A stretch of DNA of 12,395 bases from Candidatus Gerdarchaeota archaeon. GTDB lineage: Archaea > Asgardarchaeota > Heimdallarchaeia > JABLTI01. This document shows, in pieces, positions 1-5,857 of the stretch. The stretch lies in contig JAEORJ010000058.1 of the NCBI GenBank assembly GCA_016840945.1, positions 1 to 12,395 on the forward strand, read 5' to 3'. The position numbers and the translations under genes are program-made. Within the stretch, counting starts at the first letter, position 1; each line of letters begins with the position of its first letter. Under the pieces are notes generated by a model. It was not told where the DNA came from. It did no database searches and worked only from the letters and a program-made list of their open reading frames with translations.

Positions 1-42
1 ACCATTTTTTTAAAAATGAATTCTTTTTTACTCTTGGATGAT

Positions 43-52
43 TTTTAAAAAA
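43..52 (+). promoter_or_regulatory. Possible TATA element of the first operon
   Basis: A TTTTTAAAAA-type stretch lies about 100 nt before the start codon chosen for the first gene. With a start site about 25 nt downstream, the leader would be around 70 nt. The surrounding DNA is so rich in A and T runs that this assignment is weak. Confidence 0.25.
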
Positions 53-135
53 ACAGTCATGATTCTCAACATATGGTAATAAAAGAATGTTAATAAGGAA
101 AGAAAGTTCGTTTAATGTCGAGTATAAATTTTATC

Positions 136-141
136 GGTGAT
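136..141 (+). promoter_or_regulatory. Shine-Dalgarno site deciding the start of the first gene
   Basis: GGTGAT lies 6 nt before the ATG at 148. It is a full match to the archaeal anti-SD (16S tail reading GGATCACC). The upstream in-frame ATG at 115 has only AAGGAA at about 14 nt, which is too far. The site therefore favours 148. Confidence 0.65.
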
Positions 142-147
142 TATTAT

Positions 148-414
148 ATGGCCATACCACCTGCTTATGATTCACGTTGGAAAGAATTAGTGGAGGGTAA
201 ACTATTGATTGATATTGAATTCTTTCCGTTAAAGCTACTGTTAGCTCGACAAAGATTACAACTGCAAACCACAACCAACCCCGAAGTATTGGATAAATGT
301 GTGTTTGAAGTACGACAATTGTTTTTAAAAAATCAAAACCACCCTATTGCTCGCAGAGATTTGAACAAAATCTTCAAACGAAAGGGATTATTTGGCCGAA
401 GACATAGGAGTTAA
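148..414 (+). CDS. Small conserved-looking protein of unknown function (88 aa), first gene of a two-gene operon
   Basis: I do not recognise this protein. It is 88 residues long if it starts at the ATG at 148, which has a GGTGAT SD 6 nt upstream; an in-frame ATG at 115 would add 11 residues but lacks a well-placed SD. There is no signal peptide or membrane segment. The sequence looks helical: an amphipathic stretch FFPLKLLLARQRLQLQ near residues 25-40, then a second helix (VLDKCVFEVRQLFLKN) and a basic end (KIFKRKGLFGRRHRS). The basic tail might bind nucleic acid or an acidic partner, but that is a guess. The next gene starts 5 nt after its stop and has its SD inside this gene's last codons, so the two are very likely co-transcribed and translationally linked. 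The product may be a helper of the FIST-C-like protein. Confidence 0.7.
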   Translation: MAIPPAYDSRWKELVEGKLLIDIEFFPLKLLLARQRLQLQTTTNPEVLDKCVFEVRQLFLKNQNHPIARRDLNKIFKRKGLFGRRHRS

Positions 415-419
415 AGAGA

Positions 420-1427
420 ATGTTACTAACAAAAGAAGAAGTTTCAAATTTAATTATTCAAGGTAAACCTATTTATCTCGCTGCGGATGAAAACCTATTG
501 AAAGAACTACCAAAAGGAAATTGGATTGGTGGAACAATTCCCTATTTCATGGCAGATGAGGGTGGAATATTAACTCAAGAAAAGATTTTTGTTAATACTT
601 TACCAGATTATATTTCTAATGTTAAAATCACAAGTTACACTATTGATACCATTTCAAAAATATATATTGAAGCACCTTTGAATGGTTTTAGCTTGATACT
701 AATACCTGCAACTAGTGAAGTTCATCTGTCCTTTGCTGTCAATGCTCCTAAATACGAAGAGTTTGCTACCAGACCACTTATAGGGTGGATAACAGGTATG
801 CACCTTGATGATTTAGGTAAAATTTCTGCTAAGGTCTTTAATGGTTTAACTGGAGAAATATCTGACAATCAAGCTTTAGTTATGCACGTCACCTTACCTG
901 AAGATAAATTTGCTGATATTGGAATAGTAAATATCTTTTCACAAGGAACCGGGGATACCATTGAATTTCTTGAAGATGGATTTATTCACAGTGAAGCTTT
1001 GATTAATGGAACAAAACAGAATTTAGCTGAATACATTACTGCTAAGAAATTGGATATTCGATATCCTCTAGTAGCAGATTATTTCGGAGTGATGATCAAC
1101 GTTAGCTTCCAAAAGATAGACGAACAAGAGAAGAAAGTCTATTTCTATGCACCACTATTCAAAGGAATGAAGTATAAACAAGCAAAGGATGTTGGGGATT
1201 ATGTTGAAGCTTTTACAAAGCAAATGCCAAAAAATGCAGAAGAAATCATCTTTTCTTGTAATTGTATCTTGAATTACCTCTATTCAGAGCTTGAAGGTAA
1301 AAAAACAGGCAATATCATCGGACCAATAACGTTTGGAGAGGTTGCCTATCAGCTACTAAATCAAACCTTAGCTTACCTCAGTATACTTGAAGTTTCTTAT
1401 GAAGATGATGAAGAAATAGAAGAATAA
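420..1427 (+). CDS. 335-aa protein with a FIST-C-like C-terminal region (possibly the DUF6976 type)
   Basis: The ATG at 420 has AGGAG at 406-410, inside the end of the preceding gene. The protein is soluble, with no signal peptide or transmembrane helix. The N-terminus carries a stretch with the pattern LPKGNWIGGTIPYFM (about residues 30-44) that reminds me of bacterial proteins annotated DUF6976; this is from memory and unchecked. The C-terminal third, around residues 270-325, has an EEIIFSCNCILNYLY core followed by an IGPITFGEVAYQ segment. This follows the FIST-C order of a beta strand ending in FSC, a helix, and a PxxGFxxxGE-like strand. FIST domains are sensory modules thought to bind small ligands such as amino acids. 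Here there is no attached kinase or cyclase output domain, so signalling would need a partner, perhaps the small upstream protein. Function remains unassigned. Confidence 0.8.
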   Translation: MLLTKEEVSNLIIQGKPIYLAADENLLKELPKGNWIGGTIPYFMADEGGILTQEKIFVNTLPDYISNVKITSYTIDTISKIYIEAPLNGFSLILIPATSEVHLSFAVNAPKYEEFATRPLIGWITGMHLDDLGKISAKVFNGLTGEISDNQALVMHVTLPEDKFADIGIVNIFSQGTGDTIEFLEDGFIHSEALINGTKQNLAEYITAKKLDIRYPLVADYFGVMINVSFQKIDEQEKKVYFYAPLFKGMKYKQAKDVGDYVEAFTKQMPKNAEEIIFSCNCILNYLYSELEGKKTGNIIGPITFGEVAYQLLNQTLAYLSILEVSYEDDEEIEE

Positions 1428-1467
1428 CCATAATTAATTGGTTGTTCTATTATTTTTTCTTTTTTTA
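1421..1467 (+). terminator. Hairpin plus T-tract terminator overlapping the stop codon of the FIST-C-like gene
   Basis: AGAATAACCA (1421-1430) pairs with TGGTTGTTCT (1439-1448) as a 10-bp stem with one G-T wobble and an 8-nt loop. A run of T with one C follows (1452-1466). The stop codon TAA (1425-1427) lies inside the left arm. The convergent longin-like gene ends in the T-run, so the element may also affect that gene. Confidence 0.65.
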
Positions 1468-2100
1468 ATTATCTACTGAGAGTATGGTTTCAAATCGTTT
1501 TATCTGCTCAAAGGTTAGTCTGGGTGAATTCATGAATATTGTAAGGGTGGAAAGGGTTGATTGTAATAACAATTTTCGTTTTGTTTCATTTAATCTCTCA
1601 AAGTAGGTTAAAATAAGATTCACTGTTTCTGTTTCAGATAATTCATCGATTTCCGCTGTTTCAAGTAATGAAATGAATTCATAATGTTCAGGAATAACAT
1701 GAACTGTTTTGACTCCGAAAATATTATCAACAGTGTCAAAAAAAGGGAAAAATTCATCTTCAAACATAACGTTAGAAACAAGGCAAGTACCATATTCTGC
1801 ATCAAATGCTTCACCAATTTCAACAATCTTTGCATGAAGCTCTTTTTCAAGAATCTCGCGATTAGCAGCAACTGCTATGCAAAATTTACCTTCTTGGAAA
1901 ATCTTGCAATAGATAGTTAATTTACCCATTGAAATTTTTTCAATTTGATCATCAAATACTCGATCTGAGAATGATAATAAAGCTGAGACAAAACTGGAAA
2001 AAATATTCTTATCTATAAGATTCTTTTCGCCGTTAAAACATTGCTGTAATAAACAAAGCCCTTTGGAATCCAAAATCCAGAGAGTATCCAAGCCATCCAT
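1465..2100 (-). CDS. Longin-like domain protein, Asgard type (211 aa)
   Basis: The first ~115 residues follow the longin/roadblock-type alpha-beta plan. A strand with an acidic turn (LWILDSKGLCLLQQ, residues 7-20) leads into an amphipathic helix with SFVSALLSFSDRVF (36-49). Two strands follow (KLTIYCKIFQ and KFCIAVAAN, 60-80), then a long helix REILEKELHAKIVEIGEAF (81-99). Residues ~155-211 form further helices. Proteins with this order are abundant in Asgard archaea, where longin and roadblock domains are proposed to serve small GTPases as in eukaryotic membrane traffic. No GTPase is encoded in this window, so a partner cannot be named. There is no signal peptide, so it should be cytosolic. 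The ATG at 2100 has only a weak GAG-type SD. The gene is monocistronic and convergent with the FIST-C-like gene. A distant homologue of another small sensory domain is possible. Confidence 0.75.
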   Translation of the reverse strand: MDGLDTLWILDSKGLCLLQQCFNGEKNLIDKNIFSSFVSALLSFSDRVFDDQIEKISMGKLTIYCKIFQEGKFCIAVAANREILEKELHAKIVEIGEAFDAEYGTCLVSNVMFEDEFFPFFDTVDNIFGVKTVHVIPEHYEFISLLETAEIDELSETETVNLILTYFERLNETKRKLLLQSTLSTLTIFMNSPRLTFEQIKRFETILSVDN

Positions 2101-2145
2101 TATTTCTCAAACTCATATAGCATTTGAATTGATGTGAGCTATTCA

Positions 2146-2160
2146 CCTATAAATGCCTTT
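2146..2160 (-). promoter_or_regulatory. Candidate promoter (TATA box) of the longin-like gene
   Basis: On the minus strand an AAAGGC purine-rich stretch is followed by ATTTATAG (2147-2154), like a BRE plus TATA box. A start about 25 nt downstream would fall near 2125, leaving a leader of about 25 nt before the ATG at 2100. Confidence 0.4.
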
Positions 2161-2259
2161 AGTTTTTACTCTTTTGTTGTAGCAATACTATCTACTATGA
2201 AAAATAACAATATATTTGATGTCTAGAGAAAAATTATTTCTTTCTAATGTATGAAACTC

Positions 2260-2273
2260 TTTAATAGTATATT
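2260..2273 (+). promoter_or_regulatory. Candidate TATA element of the PPC/Ig-like surface protein gene
   Basis: TTTAATAGTATATT lies about 30 nt before the ATG at 2299. The expected transcription start would then be at or next to the ATG, so the mRNA may be nearly leaderless. This fits the absence of an SD before that ATG. Confidence 0.35.
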
Positions 2274-2298
2274 GGGATAATGATTTCATATTATTAAA

Positions 2299-4548
2299 AT
2301 GAGGGAATTATTATTGAAACAGTCGAGATTATTTTTCTCAATAATGATTATTTTAGGACTCTTTTTACCAATTGGATTGTCTTGTACTAAAGGGGAATCG
2401 TTAATTGGTGAAAAACCTATAATTTCTTATCAACCCATGGCTGTAGCTGATAGTTATGAGGATGATGATACTTTTGAAACAGCAAAAACCATCAATCTTA
2501 ATACTATCCAGGATAGATCTATCTACCCGATTGCTGATCCAGATTTTCTAGTATTTGAACTGGATACTTTTTATGAAGTAAAAATTAAAATTGAAAATTC
2601 AACAGGTGATACTAGAATGTGGTTATATGATTTCGATCGAAATCAATTAGCTTTTGCTGATAATAATGAACCATCTGATTTGAATTCAACCATTAGCTTC
2701 TGGATGCTTCGTCCAAGTTTTTATTTTATTAGGGTTGAAGAATCTGGGAATGATGCTGAAATCGATTCATACTCGATTATTATATCTGCTACACAAATTA
2801 GAGACGAGTATGAAAGTGATGATTCACCAGCTTATTGCATTGAATTAGTGGCGAATTCAACCTATATTCGATCGATCAATCCTGCTGATGATATTGAATA
2901 TTTCACTTATACAATCACTTCAACTTGTGATGTTATTCTCGAAACTTCTGGTGACCCTTCAGGTGATACTGTTATGGGAGTATGTACTGTAGCAGACCAA
3001 TATGAACTAACAAAAATCGATGAAAACGATGATGGTGGAGAAGGTGCTTATTCAAAGATAGTACTAACTGATCAAGCACCAGGAACATATTATGTTCTGA
3101 TTTGGAGCTATAATTATATGATTTGGATAGGCAACTATTCATTGCATTTTACTACCCATTATGATAGCTTAACGGATACTCAAGCACCTACTATTTCAAA
3201 CGTTCAAGCCTATGTTACAGAATTAGGAAGAACAGATATGATTATCAGTTCAACTATTTCTGATGCTAATGGCATATCAGAAGCTAAAATTCATTATCGT
3301 GTGAACAATGGTGGTTGGAATGAAATAAATAACATTAATGTTGCTCATCAAAAATATTACAATGCTTCTCTTGGCCCTTTTGCTGAAGGGGATACTATTA
3401 CCTATTATTTTACTGCAAGAGATAATTCAAGCAATCATAATTTGGTGACCTATGATAATGGTGGAGAATATTTTAGCTATCTAATACTCAATAATGATTA
3501 TGAAGGACCTTTGGTGGAAAATATCGAGCATATCCCAGCAAGTCCTGAGGATGACCAAACTGTTATCATTAATTGCACCGCTACTGATGTCAATGATATT
3601 CTATCAGTTACTCTTTACTACAGAAATAATAGTGGTGATTGGTATAACAAACCAATGACTTTAGATACGGGAGATAATTATATTGCTACTATTGGACAGT
3701 TTGAATTCGATGCCTATGTTGAATATTATCTTATAGCTATTGATAATAGCACCCAAGAAAATGAAGCTACCTACAATAATGGTGGAGCAAATTATTACTT
3801 TACAGTTCTATCAGGTGACCATGAAGAACCTAGCATTAGTGATCTGGTGTATAATCCCAATCCCCCATCAAACGCGGAAGTAGTGACGGTAAATTGTACC
3901 ATAACAGATGCTTATACCCTCGCATCAGTGGATATCTACTATCGAATTAATTCAGGAACATGGATTGACACGGGATTAGCACTAAAAACGGGTAATGTTT
4001 ACGAAGTGATCATTGGTTCCTTTGATTATAATGACTTTGTGGAATTTTATATCAATGCTACAGATAGCTCACCTAATGGGAATATAGCAATCGAGGATAA
4101 CAGTGGTAGCTACTATAGTTTCACTGTAACCCATAGTGATCTCACCCCACCAGTGATTAGTAGCATCGAGCGAAGTATTGCTATTCCATCGGATACCCAA
4201 GCAGTTAATATTACTTGTATAGCAGCAGATGGTAATGGTATAAGCTTAGTGAGACTTTATTATAGAGTGGAAGGTGGCTCTTGGATCTATTTGACAATGA
4301 ATTTCTTGGAAGACCATGCTTACTTCGTAACCATCGGACCATTTACTGAAGGATACTATGTTGAATATTATATTCAGGCGACGGACGATTCACCAAATCA
4401 TAACGAAGCAATAAATAACAATGAAGGAAATTTCTATAGTTTTACAGTGATAAATCCAACAACATCAGAAACAGCACCTGGGTATGGATTAGTACTAACA
4501 GTTATTGCTATTACCATATCTATTATTATAAAACACAAGAAGAAATAA
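2299..4548 (+). CDS. Secreted, C-terminally anchored surface protein with two PPC-like domains and four Ig-like repeats (749 aa)
   Basis: A hydrophobic signal segment occupies about residues 11-28. Two PPC-like beta domains follow (about 50-165 and 168-286). Each opens with an acidic D-x-Y/YE-x-DD motif and contains a YxFIRVE or YYVLIW strand, as in bacterial pre-peptidase C-terminal domains, which are binding modules rather than catalytic ones. Four related Ig-like repeats of ~105 residues come next (about 294-398, 401-505, 508-611 and 614-717). Each has an I-S-x-V/I opening, a V-x-L/I-Y-Y-R strand, W in the next turn, a VEYY-type strand and a (N/D)xxxxYYSFTV end. The protein closes with APGYG (726-730), a short hydrophobic helix and KHKKK, a tripartite sorting or anchoring tail. 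It is probably an adhesin or surface-layer component; there is no catalytic domain. The ATG at 2299 has no SD; a TTG at 2314 preceded by GAGGGA would give a normal signal peptide and is a serious alternative. Confidence 0.85.
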   Translation: MRELLLKQSRLFFSIMIILGLFLPIGLSCTKGESLIGEKPIISYQPMAVADSYEDDDTFETAKTINLNTIQDRSIYPIADPDFLVFELDTFYEVKIKIENSTGDTRMWLYDFDRNQLAFADNNEPSDLNSTISFWMLRPSFYFIRVEESGNDAEIDSYSIIISATQIRDEYESDDSPAYCIELVANSTYIRSINPADDIEYFTYTITSTCDVILETSGDPSGDTVMGVCTVADQYELTKIDENDDGGEGAYSKIVLTDQAPGTYYVLIWSYNYMIWIGNYSLHFTTHYDSLTDTQAPTISNVQAYVTELGRTDMIISSTISDANGISEAKIHYRVNNGGWNEINNINVAHQKYYNASLGPFAEGDTITYYFTARDNSSNHNLVTYDNGGEYFSYLILNNDYEGPLVENIEHIPASPEDDQTVIINCTATDVNDILSVTLYYRNNSGDWYNKPMTLDTGDNYIATIGQFEFDAYVEYYLIAIDNSTQENEATYNNGGANYYFTVLSGDHEEPSISDLVYNPNPPSNAEVVTVNCTITDAYTLASVDIYYRINSGTWIDTGLALKTGNVYEVIIGSFDYNDFVEFYINATDSSPNGNIAIEDNSGSYYSFTVTHSDLTPPVISSIERSIAIPSDTQAVNITCIAADGNGISLVRLYYRVEGGSWIYLTMNFLEDHAYFVTIGPFTEGYYVEYYIQATDDSPNHNEAINNNEGNFYSFTVINPTTSETAPGYGLVLTVIAITISIIIKHKKK

Positions 4549-4575
4549 AATCATACCTTCTTGTCTCTTTTTTTT
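4535..4575 (+). terminator. Hairpin plus T-tract terminator at the end of the PPC/Ig-like gene
   Basis: ACAAGAAG (4535-4542) and CTTCTTGT (4557-4564) form an 8-bp perfect stem around a 14-nt loop that contains the stop codon TAA (4546-4548). A run of T follows directly (4567-4575). Confidence 0.6.
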
Positions 4576-4582
4576 ATGACCA

Positions 4583-4599
4583 TTTATATATTTAAAAAG
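4583..4599 (+). promoter_or_regulatory. Candidate TATA region of the exonuclease gene
   Basis: TTTATATA (4583-4590) and the adjacent TTTAAAAAG (4591-4599) are TATA-like. A start 25 nt downstream would give a leader of about 35-45 nt before the ATG at 4652. Confidence 0.4.
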
Positions 4600-4640
4600 A
4601 ATCTATGCTTAAATAGTAATAAAGACTTTAACGTGTAATT

Positions 4641-4646
4641 AGGTGA
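4641..4646 (+). promoter_or_regulatory. Shine-Dalgarno site deciding the exonuclease start
   Basis: AGGTGA lies 5 nt before the ATG at 4652. The in-frame GTG at 4643 sits inside this SD and has no SD of its own, so 4652 is the better start. Confidence 0.6.
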
Positions 4647-4651
4647 AAGAG

Positions 4652-5224
4652 ATGGTTTTCATATTTTTAGATATAGAAACTTTTGCTGAAAATGAATTTA
4701 AGCTTAGTAATTCGAAAATAATAGCTATTCAATATAATGATAGCGTTACCAAGGAATTAATTATATTGAAAGAGTGGATTGATAATGAAAAAATAATTTT
4801 AGAAAAATTTTATCGTTATCTAAAGGAATTTATTCAAAAAGAAGAACCAATTACAATTATTGGGTACAATTTACTTAGATTTGATATTCCCCTTCTAATT
4901 CATCGGATAGCCTATAACCAAATAGAAAGTTATGAGGTATTACTTGATGTATTTCATAGTATATTTGTAATTGATCTGTTACAATGCCTTTTACCGTTTA
5001 ATAATGTTAGATTTAAGGGATTAAATAGTGCTAATTTAGCAGAGAGATTTGAAATTAGTATGCCAGTTTATCGAGGTAAAGATATAAATGAATTTTATCT
5101 CAAAAAACAATATAGCAAAATTGAGGAACATATTGTTGCAGATATAGATTTTACCAGAGAATTATATTGGATAATAAAAGATAAAGAAAAAATGAAACGT
5201 TTAATTAACCACTCTTTGATTTGA
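4652..5224 (+). CDS. DEDD-family 3'-5' exonuclease, ribonuclease H-like fold (190 aa)
   Basis: The protein is a stand-alone exonuclease domain. With the start at 4652, ExoI is F-L-D7-I-E9-T at the very N-terminus, ExoII is GYN73-LLRFD78, an additional conserved-looking acidic site is V-I-D108-L-L, and ExoIII is H160-IVAD164-ID. The two aspartates and the glutamate of ExoI/II plus D164 would bind the two metal ions that cleave nucleotides from a 3' end. The order and the RFD form of ExoII resemble the exonuclease domain of family B DNA polymerases and related free-standing nucleases. Spacing of the last pair (four residues between and including the step to D164) is that of DEDDy enzymes, but the tyrosine is replaced by histidine. 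There is no polymerase, helicase or RecQ C-terminal domain, and no signal peptide. A role in DNA repair or RNA trimming cannot be told apart. The gene is monocistronic and convergent with crcB. Confidence 0.8.
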   Translation: MVFIFLDIETFAENEFKLSNSKIIAIQYNDSVTKELIILKEWIDNEKIILEKFYRYLKEFIQKEEPITIIGYNLLRFDIPLLIHRIAYNQIESYEVLLDVFHSIFVIDLLQCLLPFNNVRFKGLNSANLAERFEISMPVYRGKDINEFYLKKQYSKIEEHIVADIDFTRELYWIIKDKEKMKRLINHSLI

Positions 5225-5250
5225 TGATAATATTAGTAGGTAATTAAAAA

Positions 5251-5682
5251 CTATTTCCGTGAAGAATAAACATAGAAAGGAGTAATAAAATTACTTAGAG
5301 TTTGTATAAGCAGTTTTCCAAGATAGATTGTAACTAATGAAAGAATAATTGTTAAACTGATATAAAGAGCGAAAAAGAAAAGTTCCTTTCTCTCGAGAAG
5401 TTTGAATGCTTCATAGGAAAAAGTGGAAAGAGTTGTAAAAGCTCCTAATACACCAATGGTCAAAAATGTTCGAACAGAATCGTTCATCAAGCCTATTTCT
5501 TCCGAGTAAAACAAAATAACACTCAAGAAAAAACTACCAAGGATATTTACTAACAGTGTAGTGAACGGAAATCTTTGTTCACTACTTTGTATGCTGAAAC
5601 TTACAATATAGCGTAAAACAGCACCAATAAAACCACCTATACCAACTATCAAAATAGAATGCCAATTTACCATAGATTGCAT
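5251..5682 (-). CDS. crcB: CrcB/Fluc fluoride ion channel
   Basis: A small, four-helix membrane protein that works as an antiparallel dimer and lets fluoride leave the cytoplasm. With the ATG at 5682 it is 143 residues, near the family's usual 120-130. Family marks: GIGGFIGAVLRY in the first helix (R24), LLVNILGSF in the second (N46), and GVLGAFTTLSTFS in the third (77-89), which carries the ion-pathway Ser/Thr and Phe residues. In most homologues this motif reads TTFSTF; here the first Phe is Leu85. The start is set by GGTGGA at 5692-5697, 9 nt upstream. A GTG at 5703 (seven residues longer) has no SD, and an ATG at 5673 is possible. The fluoride riboswitch directly upstream independently supports the function. 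A homologue pair (two-gene Fluc) is not present here, so a homodimer is expected. The stop is TAG. Confidence 0.93.
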   Translation of the reverse strand: MQSMVNWHSILIVGIGGFIGAVLRYIVSFSIQSSEQRFPFTTLLVNILGSFFLSVILFYSEEIGLMNDSVRTFLTIGVLGAFTTLSTFSYEAFKLLERKELFFFALYISLTIILSLVTIYLGKLLIQTLSNFITPFYVYSSRK

Positions 5683-5690
5683 GATTATTT

Positions 5691-5699
5691 GTCCACCAA
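5691..5699 (-). promoter_or_regulatory. crcB Shine-Dalgarno region, target of riboswitch strand exchange
   Basis: The minus-strand sequence TTGGTGGAC contains the SD of crcB. It is the exact reverse complement of GTCCACCAA inside the aptamer (minus strand, 5768 to 5760). Pairing of the two would hide the SD. Fluoride binding keeps the aptamer copy in its own stem and pseudoknot, which would free the SD. Confidence 0.7.
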
Positions 5700-5714
5700 T
5701 CACTTATAGTGAAA

Positions 5715-5779
5715 GTAGAAGTCATCAGCGCTCTTTTTAAGGGCAGTTCAGACTGTGTCTTGGTGGACTTCATCACCAA
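5715..5779 (-). ncRNA. Fluoride riboswitch (crcB motif) in the leader of crcB
   Basis: The minus strand has the conserved elements of the fluoride aptamer in order: stem arm TTGGTG, loop ATGAAGTC, stem arm CACCAA, then AACTGCCC, an A-rich loop, and GCTGATG followed by ACTTCTAC. The loop GAAGTC is exactly complementary to GACTTC near the 3' end, forming the hallmark pseudoknot. Compared with the Thermotoga aptamer as I remember it, both this pseudoknot (GAGGCC/GGCCTC there) and the first stem change by paired substitutions. A small hairpin, AGAC-ACA-GTCT, is inserted between the first stem and AACTGCCC. The GCCCTT/AAGAGC stem has one C-A mismatch. The aptamer ends about 15 nt before the crcB SD, and its position directly in front of a fluoride channel gene makes the call strong. 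Confidence 0.9.
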
Positions 5780-5805
5780 TTGTGAGTAAGCAATTATTGT
5801 CATTC

Positions 5806-5822
5806 TTTTTAAAATTTTATAC
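5806..5822 (-). promoter_or_regulatory. crcB: Candidate promoter of the riboswitch-crcB transcript
   Basis: Minus-strand TATAAAAT (5814-5821) followed by TTTTAAAAAG gives a TATA box. The expected start is about 5785-5792, just before the first aptamer stem at 5779, so the whole leader is essentially the riboswitch. Confidence 0.5.
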
Positions 5823-5826
5823 CGTG

Positions 5827-5853
5827 AAAAAAAAAATAAGAAAAAAGGAAAAA
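5827..5853 (-). terminator. U-rich terminator of the beta-propeller gene
   Basis: Right after the stop codon the minus strand reads as three T-runs of 5, 6 and 10 bases separated by one to four bases. A weak imperfect palindrome (GAAAAA ... TTTTTC around the TAG stop) precedes them. Archaeal RNA polymerase stops at such T-runs. This would separate the propeller gene from the crcB promoter just downstream. Confidence 0.55.
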
Positions 5854-5857
5854 TTAG

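Noticed and set aside
3180..4460. Tandem DNA repeats or an expanding repeat array in the Ig-like region
   Set aside because: The four units are alike at the protein level only; their DNA has diverged and no direct repeats of note remain.
5683..5703. GTG start of crcB seven codons upstream
   Set aside because: No SD precedes it, and it would put the SD of the ATG at 5682 inside the coding region next to the aptamer.
5582..5803. Minus-strand open frame of 73 codons across the riboswitch
   Set aside because: It overlaps the structured riboswitch and the start of crcB in another frame; its translation looks like no known protein.
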